A DNA stretch of 64,000 nucleotides from Bugula neritina (GCA_964035545.1 OZ037769.1:8121929-8185928), one strand, 5' to 3'; positions 11,431 through 25,343 are shown, counted from the first letter of the stretch. Notes: generated by a model from the letters alone, not told the origin. Translations and numbers: made by a program.

Positions 11431-12999
11431 ATATTTGGCAGTTTAGACTAGTGAATTGTTACTATTCTGCACCTACAATATTGTTATTACTAGTATAAGT
11501 GTTCACTGTTGTTGCTATTTCTTGAAATGATATTATTTACTAGTAGTTATAATAGTTATAATGTTGAACTAATGAATGTAACACAATAATCATATACTTA
11601 ACCAGCTCTTTTAGGTTAAATATGCTGTTCAGAATACAGAACAGCTGAGTGTATAATAATTAACAATCCATATCAAACAATAATTATAATGTCATAATGT
11701 CATTATATATAGCAATATTGTACATGTTAACAGAGAATTTACCAGATGCTGCATACATAAAATTAACAAAAGTGAAGCTGTAAGCAAGAATAGTTTTTAA
11801 AATAGCATTGGGTTGAAGTTATTTCAGTTATTCTTCAACAATGGCTTAATACTCATATGCTTGTATTGTTGCAATAGAAATGTTGATAATAATATTAGTT
11901 AGATATTTGAACTGTTATTAAAAAACGACTTTAATTAAAGTAAAATAAATAGTTTTGCAGTTAAATAACGTGAGATAAGATACTGCAGTCACATTTACCT
12001 ATTTACCTTTGAATTGTCTTCTGATGATTTAACTGTCAGCAGCAGAGTATGTGGATAATAGAAGGTGACAGCTGCCAAAGTTGGTGTATGTGGCCATGTG
12101 CAAACTTTAAACATAAGGATAATATATAAAGGTATACATGTAGGATGTTTAATTACTTGTTTAAAAGTAAAATATATCAATACCCAAAAAAACACATAGT
12201 CTAATCTTAGCTGTTAAAACTGTGTTCCTAAGCATATTCTTTTTTTTCAGTTTTTTTCACAACTTCTTTCAATGCTTTGAAATGATTTTTTTATATAAAC
12301 AAAAAGTGGCAAACATTTGCTATGCTCTTAAGTCTGTTTTTAAAACAACTAATTAAAGGCAAGTGTTTCATCAGCACCATATATTGACTCGGTGTCACAA
12401 CTGGCTTGCTGTGTGTGTATCATTTTCACCAGGTAGGCCGCAATATTTTTTTCAATCTACCGCTCCTTTTATAGCAATTTACCCTATAGCTTTCTGCTAC
12501 ATTTAATATCCCTTCTACTCCAATATAGTTGGCTAATTTTTCATTAAAATTTTTTCTGTTGCGATTTAATTTAATAAAGGCGTTTATAAAAATAAGTTTT
12601 AGCTGAGAGCTTTGTTTCAAATCCCACTGCCTTTTTGATAAAGATATCTTTGCCATGTCAAATGTATATTGTGACTAATATTCTTCAACTACTAAACTCA
12701 ATCTATGTCATCCTTAAAGTATCTTCATGTTATGATTTTATATACAGTATTTAACTAAAACCACACAAATAGCTAAATATAATAATTATGTATGCATTTG
12801 TTTATTACGTAACAATTCCCTTTCAAGCTATAATATAAAAAATAATAATTAACAATGCCTTATTTTTCTTATGTGGTTTGAGCACTTAGCCAAAAGGATG
12901 TTCTGTAAGTATATAACCTTTTAATTGACCAAACCAATCTTTGAAAGCTCACTTTTAAATACAACATGTAAAAATTTCATTTATCGAGTGAATGAATTC
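11431..12999. other. Non-coding right-arm filler
   Basis: Mirrors 6,180-7,830 of the left arm. The frames at 11,995-12,195 and 12,426-12,656 are paralleled in the left arm only because the DNA is duplicated. They lack ATG context, splice structure or recognisable domains. Confidence 0.5.
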
Positions 13000-14110
13000 T
13001 ACAGCTTTATTTTCTAAAATGTTACAAGTTAGAAGCTCTGTACATGTTTTGCTGATAAACAGTGGTATTTTTAATTTTGGATCACATATACTACTTTAAA
13101 GGATGTCCCATTTCTGTACCTCATATCCGCTTTTAATGTGCTAATAACTTCTATTTCTATCTTTTCTTGGTCTCCTGAAATAGTGTCAGGTTTGTTGAGG
13201 TTAGCCATGCTTCAGCACAGCTCATCACAGTGTTTTCTGCACCACTTGCTACCTTGAATAGTGTGTCATGACCATTTACAAAAGATTTTGCTGTTCAGGA
13301 GTCAACTTGACCTATTTTTAGTTTGCCAGTAAGCTGGAGGTTATCCTATTGATTTTTTATTTCACTGACAACTTTAGACCCACCGCCTTTACTATATTGG
13401 TCTTTTTTATGATATTTGTGCCACACTGCCTTTTATCTGCATGCACAGTCGCCTTTTAAATGCCCATTTTTCCCAGTTCTGTTTTACTAGTGGTACTAGC
13501 ATGGAGCAGACTTTCATTTTTCTCCAATTTGCTTTATTGACTTATAGTGTCTTTTGGAATAATCTTTCCTTCCAGAGAAATTTTTTTACTTTATTTGTAC
13601 TGACAGTCACTACGTTTATATATGCGACTGTGAAGAGGCACTATAGCTCACTTTTTACTAGATATTAAGTTTGTTTACTAAACACAGTTTTTCTTTGATT
13701 AGCTGGCAGTTTTGATAATGTACTGCATCAACATTTTTTTATAACCTTGTCTACTGACATACCACTGTAGAAGTGACCTCACTGGTTCTACCGATTTAAA
13801 ATAAGTCCTTAAAGCTCAAGGTGATATAACCTTGTGATATTAGTTTTTTACTTTTTGCATTATCCCATACCAACCAAAGACGATTCTGTGTCTAAGTATC
13901 TTATTTAATGGAGCTGTTGCGTCAGCATTACTCCTTTGGTAGTTTAATTTGTATTTGGCAGTTAATGACTTCAATTCTGCATAAAAGGTATTTAAAGTCA
14001 CTTCTGTGAGTTGGTTCCTCGTATTGAGCTTGTATCTATCATGCACCACATTGCTCTTTCTAATGCAGTGCTGGTCCAAAGTATTAGTATGAACTAAAGT
14101 CTTTGATCTC
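13000..14110 (-). pseudogene. Ty3/gypsy-type gag-protease remnant, right arm
   Basis: Mirror of the left-arm remnant. The gag-like segment at 13,840-14,079 reads HDRYKLNTRNQ, FYAELKSL and LRHRIVFG. The protease-like tail lies at about 13,010-13,250 and is present once only. It is interrupted by stops and clearly non-functional. Confidence 0.6.
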
Positions 14111-14168
14111 CCTCATACTTTGCAGACGAGTCTACAATTCGAGCTGCACTATCACCTACTGTGTATAG

Positions 14169-14689
14169 CAGGGTTGAGGTAATTGTAATTGTAATTGGTT
14201 GTAATTAATTGTAATTTTTCAAGTAATTGAATGTAATTTGTAATTGATGTTAATTGTAACTGTAATTAATTGCATAGCCAATGTAATTGATTTTTCCAAC
14301 TACTTAATAATTACATAACAAAGACTTCAAATTTTCAAATCTTATACAATTCCTACCATGCATGCCTACTGGTTATTAAAAAGTTCATACCAATAATATG
14401 TAGTTTTGTATCATCCTACTAATCACTGTGGAGAACAAAGGAGGTTTACCATTGTCAGAACTGCCCCAAGTAGTTGGACCTCAGAAGTGACATCATATAA
14501 CTTTTATTTGTCTCCTGTGAAAACAAAAGTAATTGAATTGTAATTAATTACTGTACATTGCCGTGTAATTGTAATTATAAATCATTAGATTAATTTTAAC
14601 TGTAATTATAATTGTAATTGCAATTGACAAATTTTCATTTAATTTTAATAGTAATTAATTACTATCATATGTAATTGACCCCAACCCTG
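14169..14689. mobile_element. hAT-like MITE, right arm copy
   Basis: Mirror of the element at 4,353-4,759, with termini CAGGGTTGAGGTAATTG and the complement of CAGGGTTGGGGTCAATTAC. Flanks are GTGTATAG (14161-14168) and GTTTTTAG (14690-14697), a target duplication with two mismatches. It is about 115 bp longer than the left copy, because the TAATTG-type subrepeats have expanded here or contracted there. Confidence 0.7.
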
Positions 14690-15841
14690 GTTTTTAGTAG
14701 CAATGCTTTCTGGGCACCTAATGACTATACTTAGGTGCCTAGATAAATTTTCTCATGACTTCAATGTACTTTTGAGTTCTTGAAAATTCACCTCTGTATC
14801 TGAATCAAGGCATGGAAGCTAAATCTTGGGTATATTCTCGAACACTAAAACTGCCCTAGGAGCTGTTTATCTGTTTTCTGCAGCCATTCTTTTTAAACTA
14901 CTGCGGCTGCCAAGTATGATATTTTATATTGTGAAAAGAAAAATTGAAATAAATAATTATTTATAATGATATAAGATATTTTTTCCTTGTTTTACTTTTG
15001 ATATTTTTAATTGTGATGCCATTGTTATCGTGGCTAAATATATCATAATGCATTCAGGATTTTCAATAATTTCAATAACAATTTAAAAATCAGAGCATAA
15101 GACAATGTCGTGGTTTCTAATAAAAGTTAAAAATTTTGCTGACCAGCAGAGGTTAGCAATAAAAAAGAAAACTCACTTTTACAGTTGAGCAAATATAGAT
15201 ATTAAAATAGATACTGAAATTTTTGAATAGACATTAAAATACCATAATTCTTTCAATGTAAGATTTTAAAGACACTGGACATGGACACGGACAGTATTTT
15301 TTAGGTGAAAAAAGTAAAGAAATTTTTAACATGAGCCACACTAAAGTGATATATGTTAGTTTTTATCCACAGTTAATTATCTTGTTGATTCCTCACTTTT
15401 ACCTAGAAAAAATAAGTCAAATTTTAATTTATTTGAGTTTGTTTATGGGGTCAACATATAATATATATCTAGTTTTTCTAATATTATATATAGATACATT
15501 ATACCCATTTTTTAAAATTATCTTTTGAGTGGGAGCAAAAACTATTTTCATCAATATAAAAGTATATTGTATTATAGATCACTGAAGCAAATAGCCCGCT
15601 AAATACATAGCTGCATATTACAGAAACTAACTTTTATTAACACACTGTTTAATATTACTGAATAATTAATAGGCTTCTTTCGGTAATTTTCAAAGAAACA
15701 TAAATAACTCTTCTTGTTGAATAAATAAACCAAAACTTTGCTAAATGAATTAGAAAGTCGTTTAATACAAGTTGCATAAGCTTATTAAAATTAAAACTTT
15801 TAAGCTGCTGTGCTCTTCTGAGACAGTTGTTTTCCTCAAAC

Positions 15842-18437
15842 ATAGCATTGCCACTGGTTTACACACTGCTGACTTTACTACTTGCGCCAGCTTTGGCTTT
15901 AACTATAAACATGACTCAGCAAATGTATTGTGTGAAGAATATCTCAAGGAACGTTGGTTCAAAATCTTACATTTTGGAGTCTCGAAAAGGTATAAACTTT
16001 GTTACTACATTTTAGCTGTAGCACTTGCAAAAGAATATGTGACAAAAAACATTCCATGCATTAGTATTAGCTTCAAATGTTTAATGTCTCTTCATAGAAA
16101 TTAAAATATATAATTTTTATGTTCTGAGCTTTAAAAGACATTTTAATAAATAATAGTTCTCCCCATGGCAATTTGAAGTAATAATTAGCTGTTTATAGGT
16201 GAGGTTATTAATTTACCTTTTTTGGAATCTTATAACATTAGTACATTAGTACTTTAGTACATTCAAATCTGATGAATGTGTTATTTCGGAACTTTGTGAC
16301 ACTGTATCATTATCTAAAATTTTATCTTATATAAAAACAGTTTTCTGACATTAAGTAAATACTTGTTGCTTTAACACACCTCTAAGCTTTCATTTGTTTA
16401 ATTGGTCAATTTGCAAACAAAACATCTCAAAACACAGTTGAGTGTCTGACGAATTGTAAGGGACTTTATTTGCATTTATATATACTACAATAAAAAAAAT
16501 ATTAATAATTAGCTTGATGAGCCCTAATAACTTTAATCAAAAAATATGGTAAGTATAATTATATTTATTACACAATATGGTAACTTTAATGAAACTAAAA
16601 AATGATAGGTTAATTGGTTGTAGCACGGAGTATGCTTCAGTGCATGACTCAATGCAGTTTCCACAACACCGAGTGTCAATCTGGTACCTTTGAATCATCA
16701 AACCAAGTTTGTCAGCTTTATAATGACAGCATTCTGAATCAGCTGGAGGATGGGGATAATAAGGAAACAATATACTTTATGAAGTTATTTTCTATAATGA
16801 TTGGTAAATATTTCATATAAAATACTCTACTCTATAAGACTTTGTTAATATATAGGAAGAAAAAATTGATTGTTTAACTGAATAATAAACAGGTGTGAAT
16901 ATTAACTAATACTATAAGAACTTACCCAAAACAATGTTGGATCAATGCCAAGTTTTTCAATTACAAAATAGTTAAATGTATACTGGCATAACTACTTTTA
17001 GATCAGACATCTGCAGATGTGATCACTTATTACAATAGAATTATTCCTTCTACATATGAGTCCTGCCTGTCTCTTTGTTCTTGTGACCAATCTTGTGTTG
17101 CCGTGTCATATGACAAGAACTCTTCAACCTGTTTCCTGTCTGATGAACCAAATTTACTGAACACCACACAGGAAGCAGGTAGATTCTGTTCGGTTAAGAA
17201 GATCTACTCCGAAGACTTGGTAACCTATGGCTTCTCATCCAATCTTGCTAAAGGTAAAACAGCTTTCTTGTTGAAACTCTTTCGAATTATAACTTTTCTA
17301 GACAAGCGCATGAAAGATATTTGATGAGCTAATTTCGGAAATACAACTATTATAATAAATAGCAACATATTTTCAAATTTTTCATGTTAGGAATATTTTT
17401 GAATTATGGTTAATATTTTTGAAATGATCGTATCACATGTATTATATCTATTTATTCACCAAACAGTATACTCATTCATATGACATGCATTATTCAACCA
17501 GCAAACATGACAGTTTTCTCACATTTTGTCCACCTGATTTTAGACAAAGCAGTTAACATGAGCAGCATATACCATGCAAGTTATTCAGGCTACAAGGCTA
17601 CTGATGGTATTTACCTCCCTTCTGACTCTAGTCTGGGAGATCTTGACAGTTTAACACACACTTCACCAGAGCTGTCTCCATGGATACAAGTGGATTTAGC
17701 CATCAACTACTATGTTGATGGAGTCAAAATCTGGGACAGATCTGAAAGCCATAGTTCCGGTGAGTCAATAGAGTAATTGTTGAGATTTACAAGTTATTTG
17801 TTATAACAATGTTTCAATGTACTAACTTTTTTAAAAAAAGAATGAATAACATTTGTATAAGCTGTTTATACTAGCTAACACATGATAAAATTTAAAATAT
17901 TCTGTTAAACTAGCTTTGGCTAAAGCAAATAATTAACCTGGTGTCAACATTAGAACAAAATAACCAGCATTGAAAAGCATAGAAAACTATATCAGCTCAA
18001 ACTAAAGGCTTTTATGGCTTTGTATTTACTATTGGCTGTTTACAATTTTAATTGCAAATAGATTAATGATTTATGTACATGTAGATATATGTATGTAGTA
18101 GTCGAGCAATGATTAGTAAAATTAGGACTACATGTCCAGTTCAAAAATGATTACATTCCAAGTTCATAGTTTATACGATCCTCATCTTTTAGCTAGCAAT
18201 GACAGACTGGCCAATATCAGAGTAACAGTTGGTAAAACTGATACTAACTTTGATGATCCACCAGAGAAAGAGATCTGTGACTATCTTTCTGGACAACCAG
18301 CAGCAGATATATTTCTGGTTACATGCCGTACTAGAATGTATGGTAGATATGTGAGAATAACAGCTGTTGAAGTAAATAAAGCACTCAATATTTATGAGCT
18401 TGAGATTCATGGACTGGAAGCTTTTGATAAGCCTTAG
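15842..18437 (+). CDS. PAN/apple and F-type-lectin-like protein, right copy (start codon lost)
   Basis: Mirror paralogue of the left lectin gene. Exons are 15842-15989, 16624-16803, 17002-17253, 17544-17759 and 18193-18437, with the same lengths (148, 180, 252, 216, 245) and all phase-1 GT/AG introns. The frame is open throughout. The codon matching the left start ATG is ATA (15842-15844). No in-frame ATG lies upstream before a TGA at 15746-15748, and the next ATG follows the signal-peptide segment (the Met before TQQMYC). Unless an upstream exon or non-AUG codon is used, the product would not be secreted, so this may be a young pseudogene. About 37 residues differ from the left copy, 14 of them in exon 4. 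A poly(A) signal AATAAA lies at 18485-18490. Confidence 0.75.
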
Positions 18438-18970
18438 CAAACAGGATACATCAATATAGAGCATTTAAAAAATTGCATAACTATAATAAAGTTTTTTTAT
18501 TCAAATATAATATAACAATAGATAAAACTAGCAAAATAGATCTGCTGTATCAAATCAACATGCTATATTTAAAATAAGCAGAAATTTTGGAATGAACAAA
18601 ATAGAATAACCTTTGATAAGCACAGAGTATATAAAATAATATATTACAAATCTAATAACCTTTTCACCCAACTATAGGTATAATGTACCAATGCTTGTTA
18701 TTTTTATTTATTTTTAGACTATTTAATCAAAAATTTCTGTAAAAATATTTACCTAAACAAATTTAGGCTTGATAGTTTTGTTGGACTAGTTTAAGCCAAA
18801 TTGATATTTTCTCTGTTGTGTATGGTAGATAATTTTTGTTGTAAAAGCAGATGCATGATTAGAATCATTCTCTCTCTTATTATTTACTGTTTATAAAATA
18901 AAACTTTGTATTATCAGAAATAAAAATGTGTACCTAAATTACTGTTTTAATAAATATGTTCATGGCAATA

Positions 18971-20244
<1,274 letters not shown>

Positions 20245-20290
20245 TTAGTCCCAGGTAGACGCTTCCCAGTTACATGCTAGACTACACAGA
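20245..20290 (+). repeat. 15-bp motif cluster, copy 1
   Basis: Degenerate tandem copies of a 15-base unit close to ACTTAGACGCTTCCC (here AGGTAGACGCTTCCC then AGTTACATGCTAGAC). Related clusters lie at 23,976-24,020, 24,335-24,370 (inverted) and 28,626-28,672. Confidence 0.55.
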
Positions 20291-20480
20291 GAGAAATATT
20301 AGTGTTAGAGTGAACATTAGCTGACAACTAAAACCTCTCGTTTTTTGGATCCCTAAATTGACCAGCAGTGAATAGAAATTAGTGTCAGGTACTGTTCACA
20401 GTGAATAGTATGTTAGATCAATGGTGATATAAAGAGTTGTGAAGTTGATTCTTTGTATTTATCACAATGAGCCAAGTTAT

Positions 20481-20766
20481 GTTCAATAGTGATCTAATAT
20501 AAGTTCAGTGGTTATCTAATATATGTTCAGTGGTTATCTAATACATGTTCAGTGTTGATCTTATATATGTTCAATGGTGAGCTTATATATGTTCAATGGT
20601 GAGCTTATATATTTTCAACGGTGATCTTATTTATTCTCAATAGTGATATTATATATGTTTAATGATAATCTTATTTATGTTCAATGGTGATCTTAGTTAT
20701 GCTCAATGTTTTACTAAGTTATATTCAATGCTGAACTTATAAATGTTCCATGCTGCTCTAATGTTT
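20481..20766 (+). repeat. 22-bp minisatellite, 13 copies
   Basis: Thirteen consecutive 22-base units, consensus GTTCAATGGTGATCTTATAT plus AT. Early units read GTTCAGTGGTTATCTAATAT; later ones are more diverged. The period is exactly 22 with no indels that I can see. No open frame spans it. Confidence 0.92.
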
Positions 20767-21029
20767 GTTGGAAATAAGCTTCTGCAAAAAATTATTTCTG
20801 ATCATTCTGAACTAACTTGTTATAACTTTTAACCAGTATGAGAGTATAGTAATGTGGATTTTATTGTATATAATAGTTGAATATAAGAAATGCAAAAAAA
20901 ATAACTTTTAAAAATTAAAATAAGAAAAAAACATGAAAATGAACATTTGCAGAATTTTCTACGACTTTAAATTCAGTTAACTTTTCTCAATATTAGCAGA
21001 ACCTGCTAAGACCATAGTGTCTGTCATTA

Positions 21030-21130
21030 CATTCTTGCTCTGTAGTGTAGCGATAACCAAGCAGTTGTGGTGTGTAATGGTCAACACACTTGTGTGCAAG
21101 TCCGAGGTCTGTGATAGGAACCCAAGTACG
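21030..21130 (+). mobile_element. tRNA-derived SINE copy, degenerate
   Basis: GTAATGGTCAACACACTTG followed by GTGTGCAAGTCCGAGGTCTG aligns with the SINE near 10,020. The B box is weak (GATAGGAACCC). Confidence 0.45.
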
Positions 21131-21283
21131 GGAGGGGGAGGGGAAAATTTTATAACTAATTTCAGCGGTTAGTAAAGTGTTGTAGTACTCCAAGAGGAGT
21201 TGAGTGGCCAGGGAAGTCTGAAGGAGTAGTATAAAAATGGCAGCTGAGTTCTTGAGAAGTGGGTGAGGTGTAGTGTCGAGAGC

Positions 21284-21370
21284 ACCCAGTGAAGCTTGTA
21301 ATGTAGTGGTGAGTGCGTCTGCTTGCAGGCTGAAGGTCTCAGCATGATTCGAAGTTTTGTAGCGATCAAA
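21284..21370 (+). mobile_element. tRNA-derived SINE copy
   Basis: Begins CACCCAGTG like the copy at 10,010. It has an A-box-like TAGTGGTGAGTGC, a shared CTGCTTGCAGGCTGAAGGTC and a B-box-like CATGATTCGAAG. It lies about 150 bp from the copy at 21,030, so two insertions or a local duplication are possible. Confidence 0.5.
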
Positions 21371-21419
21371 TTCTTTTTTGTGCTCCTATTCAGCATCTTT
21401 GAGTGCATGTTCTTGAAAA

Positions 21420-23210
21420 ATGTTAAGGGATCTACAACAAAAGATAAAAGTTGTTTAAAATTAAAACTCCTATTAGTATGAACAGTAAAAATGTGTTAAG
21501 ATATACAATCACAAACTTAAATAAATTAAGTTCAACTTTGTAGAAGCTGAAGTCTAAGGCCAAAACTAATAGTATTAACAACGCTAGCTATAAATCTCTC
21601 AGCATAATTTCAGTGTCATCATAATAACTGAATAACTGTACAGGCTTTGGCAAACTTATGATCGTTATGTTGCGTAGTGTTTGGGTCAGTTTGAGCTTAT
21701 CAAAATTTAGTAACAATTTTGGATCATTTTATTTTACTTCTTTCTTAATTACAAATGCAAGAGCTGTTGGGCATAGTTAGTTTAGTTGATAGAAGCTTCT
21801 CTGCAAAAATATCTCAAAATGTCAGAGAACCACAATTTAAGCTAGAGTCAGCATTTTATATAGACCCCTCATATTGAGATAACAGATATTGATAAGTTTC
21901 AGTACAATATAATAAAGTACTACCAAAAAAATATTGCTACTTAAACATGTTTTTATATCTAATTGTGCTGTGCAAAGATAAATAAAAGAATAAACTGGTA
22001 GCACGGAGGTTAATAAAAAAATTTGCCAACTTTGCCAACTCACCACTAATATTGGCATTTTGGTACTTAGCTATAAAACAAGAAGCTAGCTTGGCAGCTG
22101 CTTAAGGCTAATAACTACTTTTAGACTGCTAAACTGCATTATTAACAATACTTCTACAATGGGGGGGGGGGGGGGAATTCAAATTAATGAATTTAGCACA
22201 AATTGCTAGAAGGTGAAGTAGAAATAAAACGCTAAATTTTTTGAAAATAGATTGTTACAGGAAAACTCGTATCAAATTGATATAGGAATAGAGTAGTTTG
22301 GGAAATATCAGTCAATGTGGTCTCTTTGTAGTGTCCTTTATAATAAATAGTAAAATTTCATAAATTTGGTTTTATTTAGTTTGCTTACTGACACTCTGCT
22401 GCCAATTTGTTCATAACTGTCATAATATATATCAATTAGCAATTTAGCATTTACCGACATTGCCACACTGCGTTTGTGTTGTCACATATTCCAACAGCGA
22501 TGAATCACCCATCCTTAGTGTACTCTTTAGCACTTGTTTGTCACTGTTTTTTTTATCTTCAAGACCATTTTAGTATCACTCGGTGCATTGCAAGTTTTAT
22601 TTTGCACTGGCTGCACTCAAAAAACCATGACTAAGAAGCTGAGTGCACTAGCTTTACACATGCCGACAAAAACAGTTAAAATACATTTAGCCAGGACATT
22701 ATCGTAAGAACCCTCAAGCGTCAAGGTTCCATTCTCATCTACTCTCACATAATATTATAGCTATTTTTACAAACACACGGTATAAAATGTTGCTTTCTTT
22801 ATACTACTAACTCTCTCCTAGAAAGGGTGAAAGAGGTATGCTTTTATATATTATAACTTTGTTGATTTATACTGTTACTTTGAATATTTTAATAATTATA
22901 AAACAAGCAATTTATCAAATTCTTTTATGTACTTTTCTGTGTTTAATTTGCTCTTATTCTATCATATTTTAATCATTTTGTTTTGTGAAAATTGTAGTTT
23001 CACGGTGTAAAAGGTGTAAATGGTGTGAACAGTGTAAATCAATAAACTATCTACACTAAAACATACACCCGTATGGAACTTTCATAGCAAACTAGGAGGG
23101 CAGTTACATCTTAAAAGTTATAGTTGCACAAATTCAATTATCTGTCTACAGCAATAGTCATACTGTCATTGTGATATAAAATGACAACGTTAAGCAAATG
23201 ATTGAGCTTA
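21420..23210. other. Intergenic or intronic region, no gene seen
   Basis: AT-rich DNA. It could hold introns or further exons of the gene whose first exon lies at 23,212-23,326, but I found no exon with a consistent frame. It contains a G15 run at 22,161-22,175. Confidence 0.4.
22161..22175 (+). repeat. Run of 15 G residues
   Basis: An uninterrupted G15 tract in otherwise AT-rich DNA. It could form G-quadruplex structure and is prone to length error in assembly. Confidence 0.95.
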
Positions 23211-23211
23211 C

Positions 23212-23326
23212 CTTTTGCTGCAATGACAACTTCAGTTCCTAACTCTGAAAGAAAGTGATCATCTTCTATCTCTGAGAGGTAACTGCAATCTTTACCCATG
23301 TGATGAAATGATTCAATGTTTTCCAT
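23212..23326 (-). CDS. Probable orphan first coding exon, unknown protein
   Basis: On the minus strand an ATG at 23326-23324 opens 38 codons (beginning MENIESFHHMGKDCSYL and ending TEVVIAAK). They stop exactly at a good donor, AAAAG|GTAAGC, leaving phase 1. The acidic, non-repetitive amino-acid make-up looks like real coding sequence, unlike the surrounding chance frames. The rest of the gene should lie at lower coordinates, but I could not find an exon starting in phase 1 with matching character. The exon may belong to an unfound gene or be a stranded relic. I do not recognise the family. Confidence 0.4.
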
Positions 23327-25290
23327 GTTGTGAGGTTGTTTGGAAGCACAAATTCACTGAATCTCAAAGCACAACCTTTTAGTCTGAGCCTCTGGTGTTC
23401 ACTATGCCGGCAGAATATTTCTTCTGTCAATAGCAGTGAATGAAAACTATGTGCTGTTATGTAATAACCTTTGTTTGCTCTTTCTATGCTTGGTAAGCCA
23501 GTTTCTTGCCTTTGAATTACAATTTAAATATTTCCTTACTATAGCTCTGTTATGCAACATCTTCTTTTGTTCCACCAGGTAGTTTACGCAAGTTACACAA
23601 GGCTTTTGAAGTGGTTCACCTGATCCACAATTGACTATTCAGTAGCTTGTTTCATTGTTAATTTTAAGCTTCTTGTTTGAAACACATTTGCTGATAACTG
23701 AGTACATTAGAGTTTAATGGTGCATCTCCCTGATCTCTCTTTTACACACATTTTAAATTAGTTGGCTTTCCTTTCCATGAATGAAATTGACTAGTGAAGC
23801 CTAAACTACCCATGCAAGAGATATGTGCAGTTGAAATTTTTTGTTGATAAATTCAACTTAAGTCTTTGATAAACGGAGTGGGCAATGTTTGTTAGTAGTC
23901 TGGTAACAAGCTATTTGAAAATATCTTGGATTCAAAAAAATTTCGAAATCATAAAAAGCTAGTAGTTTGAAGGAGTTTCATTCCACTTATATGCTCCCCG
24001 GTTAGGTTGTATTTTTTGTTTTGGTACTAAGTATTATATACCTATATACCCTTATATAACTTTCATATCAATTGCTAAACATAAAATAACCATTAATATA
24101 ATATATTTGCAATAATATTTAAATTTTTCCAAAATTGTGTTGAAAAAAAGCATTAAATGCATTAATAATAACATTTTTTCAAAAAACAAAAAATATAGAA
24201 AATGCAAAATTAATAGGTTTATGCAGAGCAAAGAAATTTATTTGTGTGCCAATTATAAAAAGCAATTGACTCAAATTTATTTAAATACACATATATTTCA
24301 ATAGTATTCAAATAAATTGCACGTAAAATGTATAAATAGCATCTAACTGGGAAGCACCAATTGAAATGACCCAAATGTAGGGTTTAACTCTATCCTAGCT
24401 TCCTATAAAGGTTTGTGATCATCATTAGTGCACATGTGAACGAATAATGTTGTTAGGTGAACAACTGCCGATTGTTCCATAATTCTTATGTAAATAAAAT
24501 TTTGCTTGAACATATGTAGTTGTAGCATTGATCTCACTTTCTGCTCCTATCAACTACTGTTTAGCTTCATTCAGATCTAGGGATGATGATTACGTAATAC
24601 TTGTGAAAAGTAGCGTTGACTTAAGGCTGGACTATGATTAAAAATTAAGAAATTGTGGTCAATTTGGCCATATTTGGATTTTACTATGCATAAAAACTCT
24701 AAAATTTCCAGATTCGAGTGATGTGATTCTTTTTGATATTCTACTTTTCTTTCTATTAAAATTGTGTATTTAAAGTTACCCCTTTGTTGCAACTGGTGTG
24801 AAAAACAAAAAAAATGCAGCCATAATCACTAACTTTAGCACCATTGTTAACTGTTTTCAACTCGGCATTCTCAGTTGCACTGTACAGCATTAGTTTCAGA
24901 AAAGCCTACTTTACTAATGGGCAGTGTATAACACCTCTCAGTAAGCGCATTGAGGCAAAACAAAGATAATTGATTTAGCATAGTTTTGTCGGATTTTATT
25001 ACCCTGACCCCGTGACCCGCGATTCACTTCATTTATTGGCTGTGCTTATCGCGTGATCTGTGACGCACATCCTGTTTGCCAAAACGAACAAAGAAGCTAC
25101 ACGCAATATTCCAAACTGCCAAAACAATCTGATAATTTACCATCAATCCTTCATCTAGATCTTCTACAACCGGTGAAAATAAAGAGAAGACATATTTGAC
25201 TTTATATTTATCAACATTTTGTTTTACGAAGTGCCGTGATTTACTTATTTTGACATTAGTAATATTACATAATATTTATATTCGTACCGA
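23327..25290. other. Intergenic, with two copies of the 15-bp motif
   Basis: No gene recognised. The 15-bp motif family appears at 23,976-24,020 (ACTTATATGCTCCCC, GGTTAGGTTGTATTT) and inverted at 24,335-24,370. The 35 bases after the first cluster (TTTTGTTTTGGTACTA, then TATACCTATATA) match those after the cluster at 28,626, so these are two copies of a longer repeat. Confidence 0.5.
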
Positions 25291-25295
25291 CTCGT

Positions 25296-25303
25296 TATAT
25301 AAG
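25296..25303 (+). promoter_or_regulatory. TATA box of the Mutator-like transposase gene
   Basis: TATATAAG lies 48 bases before the ATG at 25,344, a spacing that would put transcription start about 15-20 bases before the start codon. The local sequence is less AT-rich than usual for the window, so the match is more meaningful. Confidence 0.5.
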
Positions 25304-25343
25304 TCTCTAACATAGCAGCACGTATACTACAGACACAGTAAAC

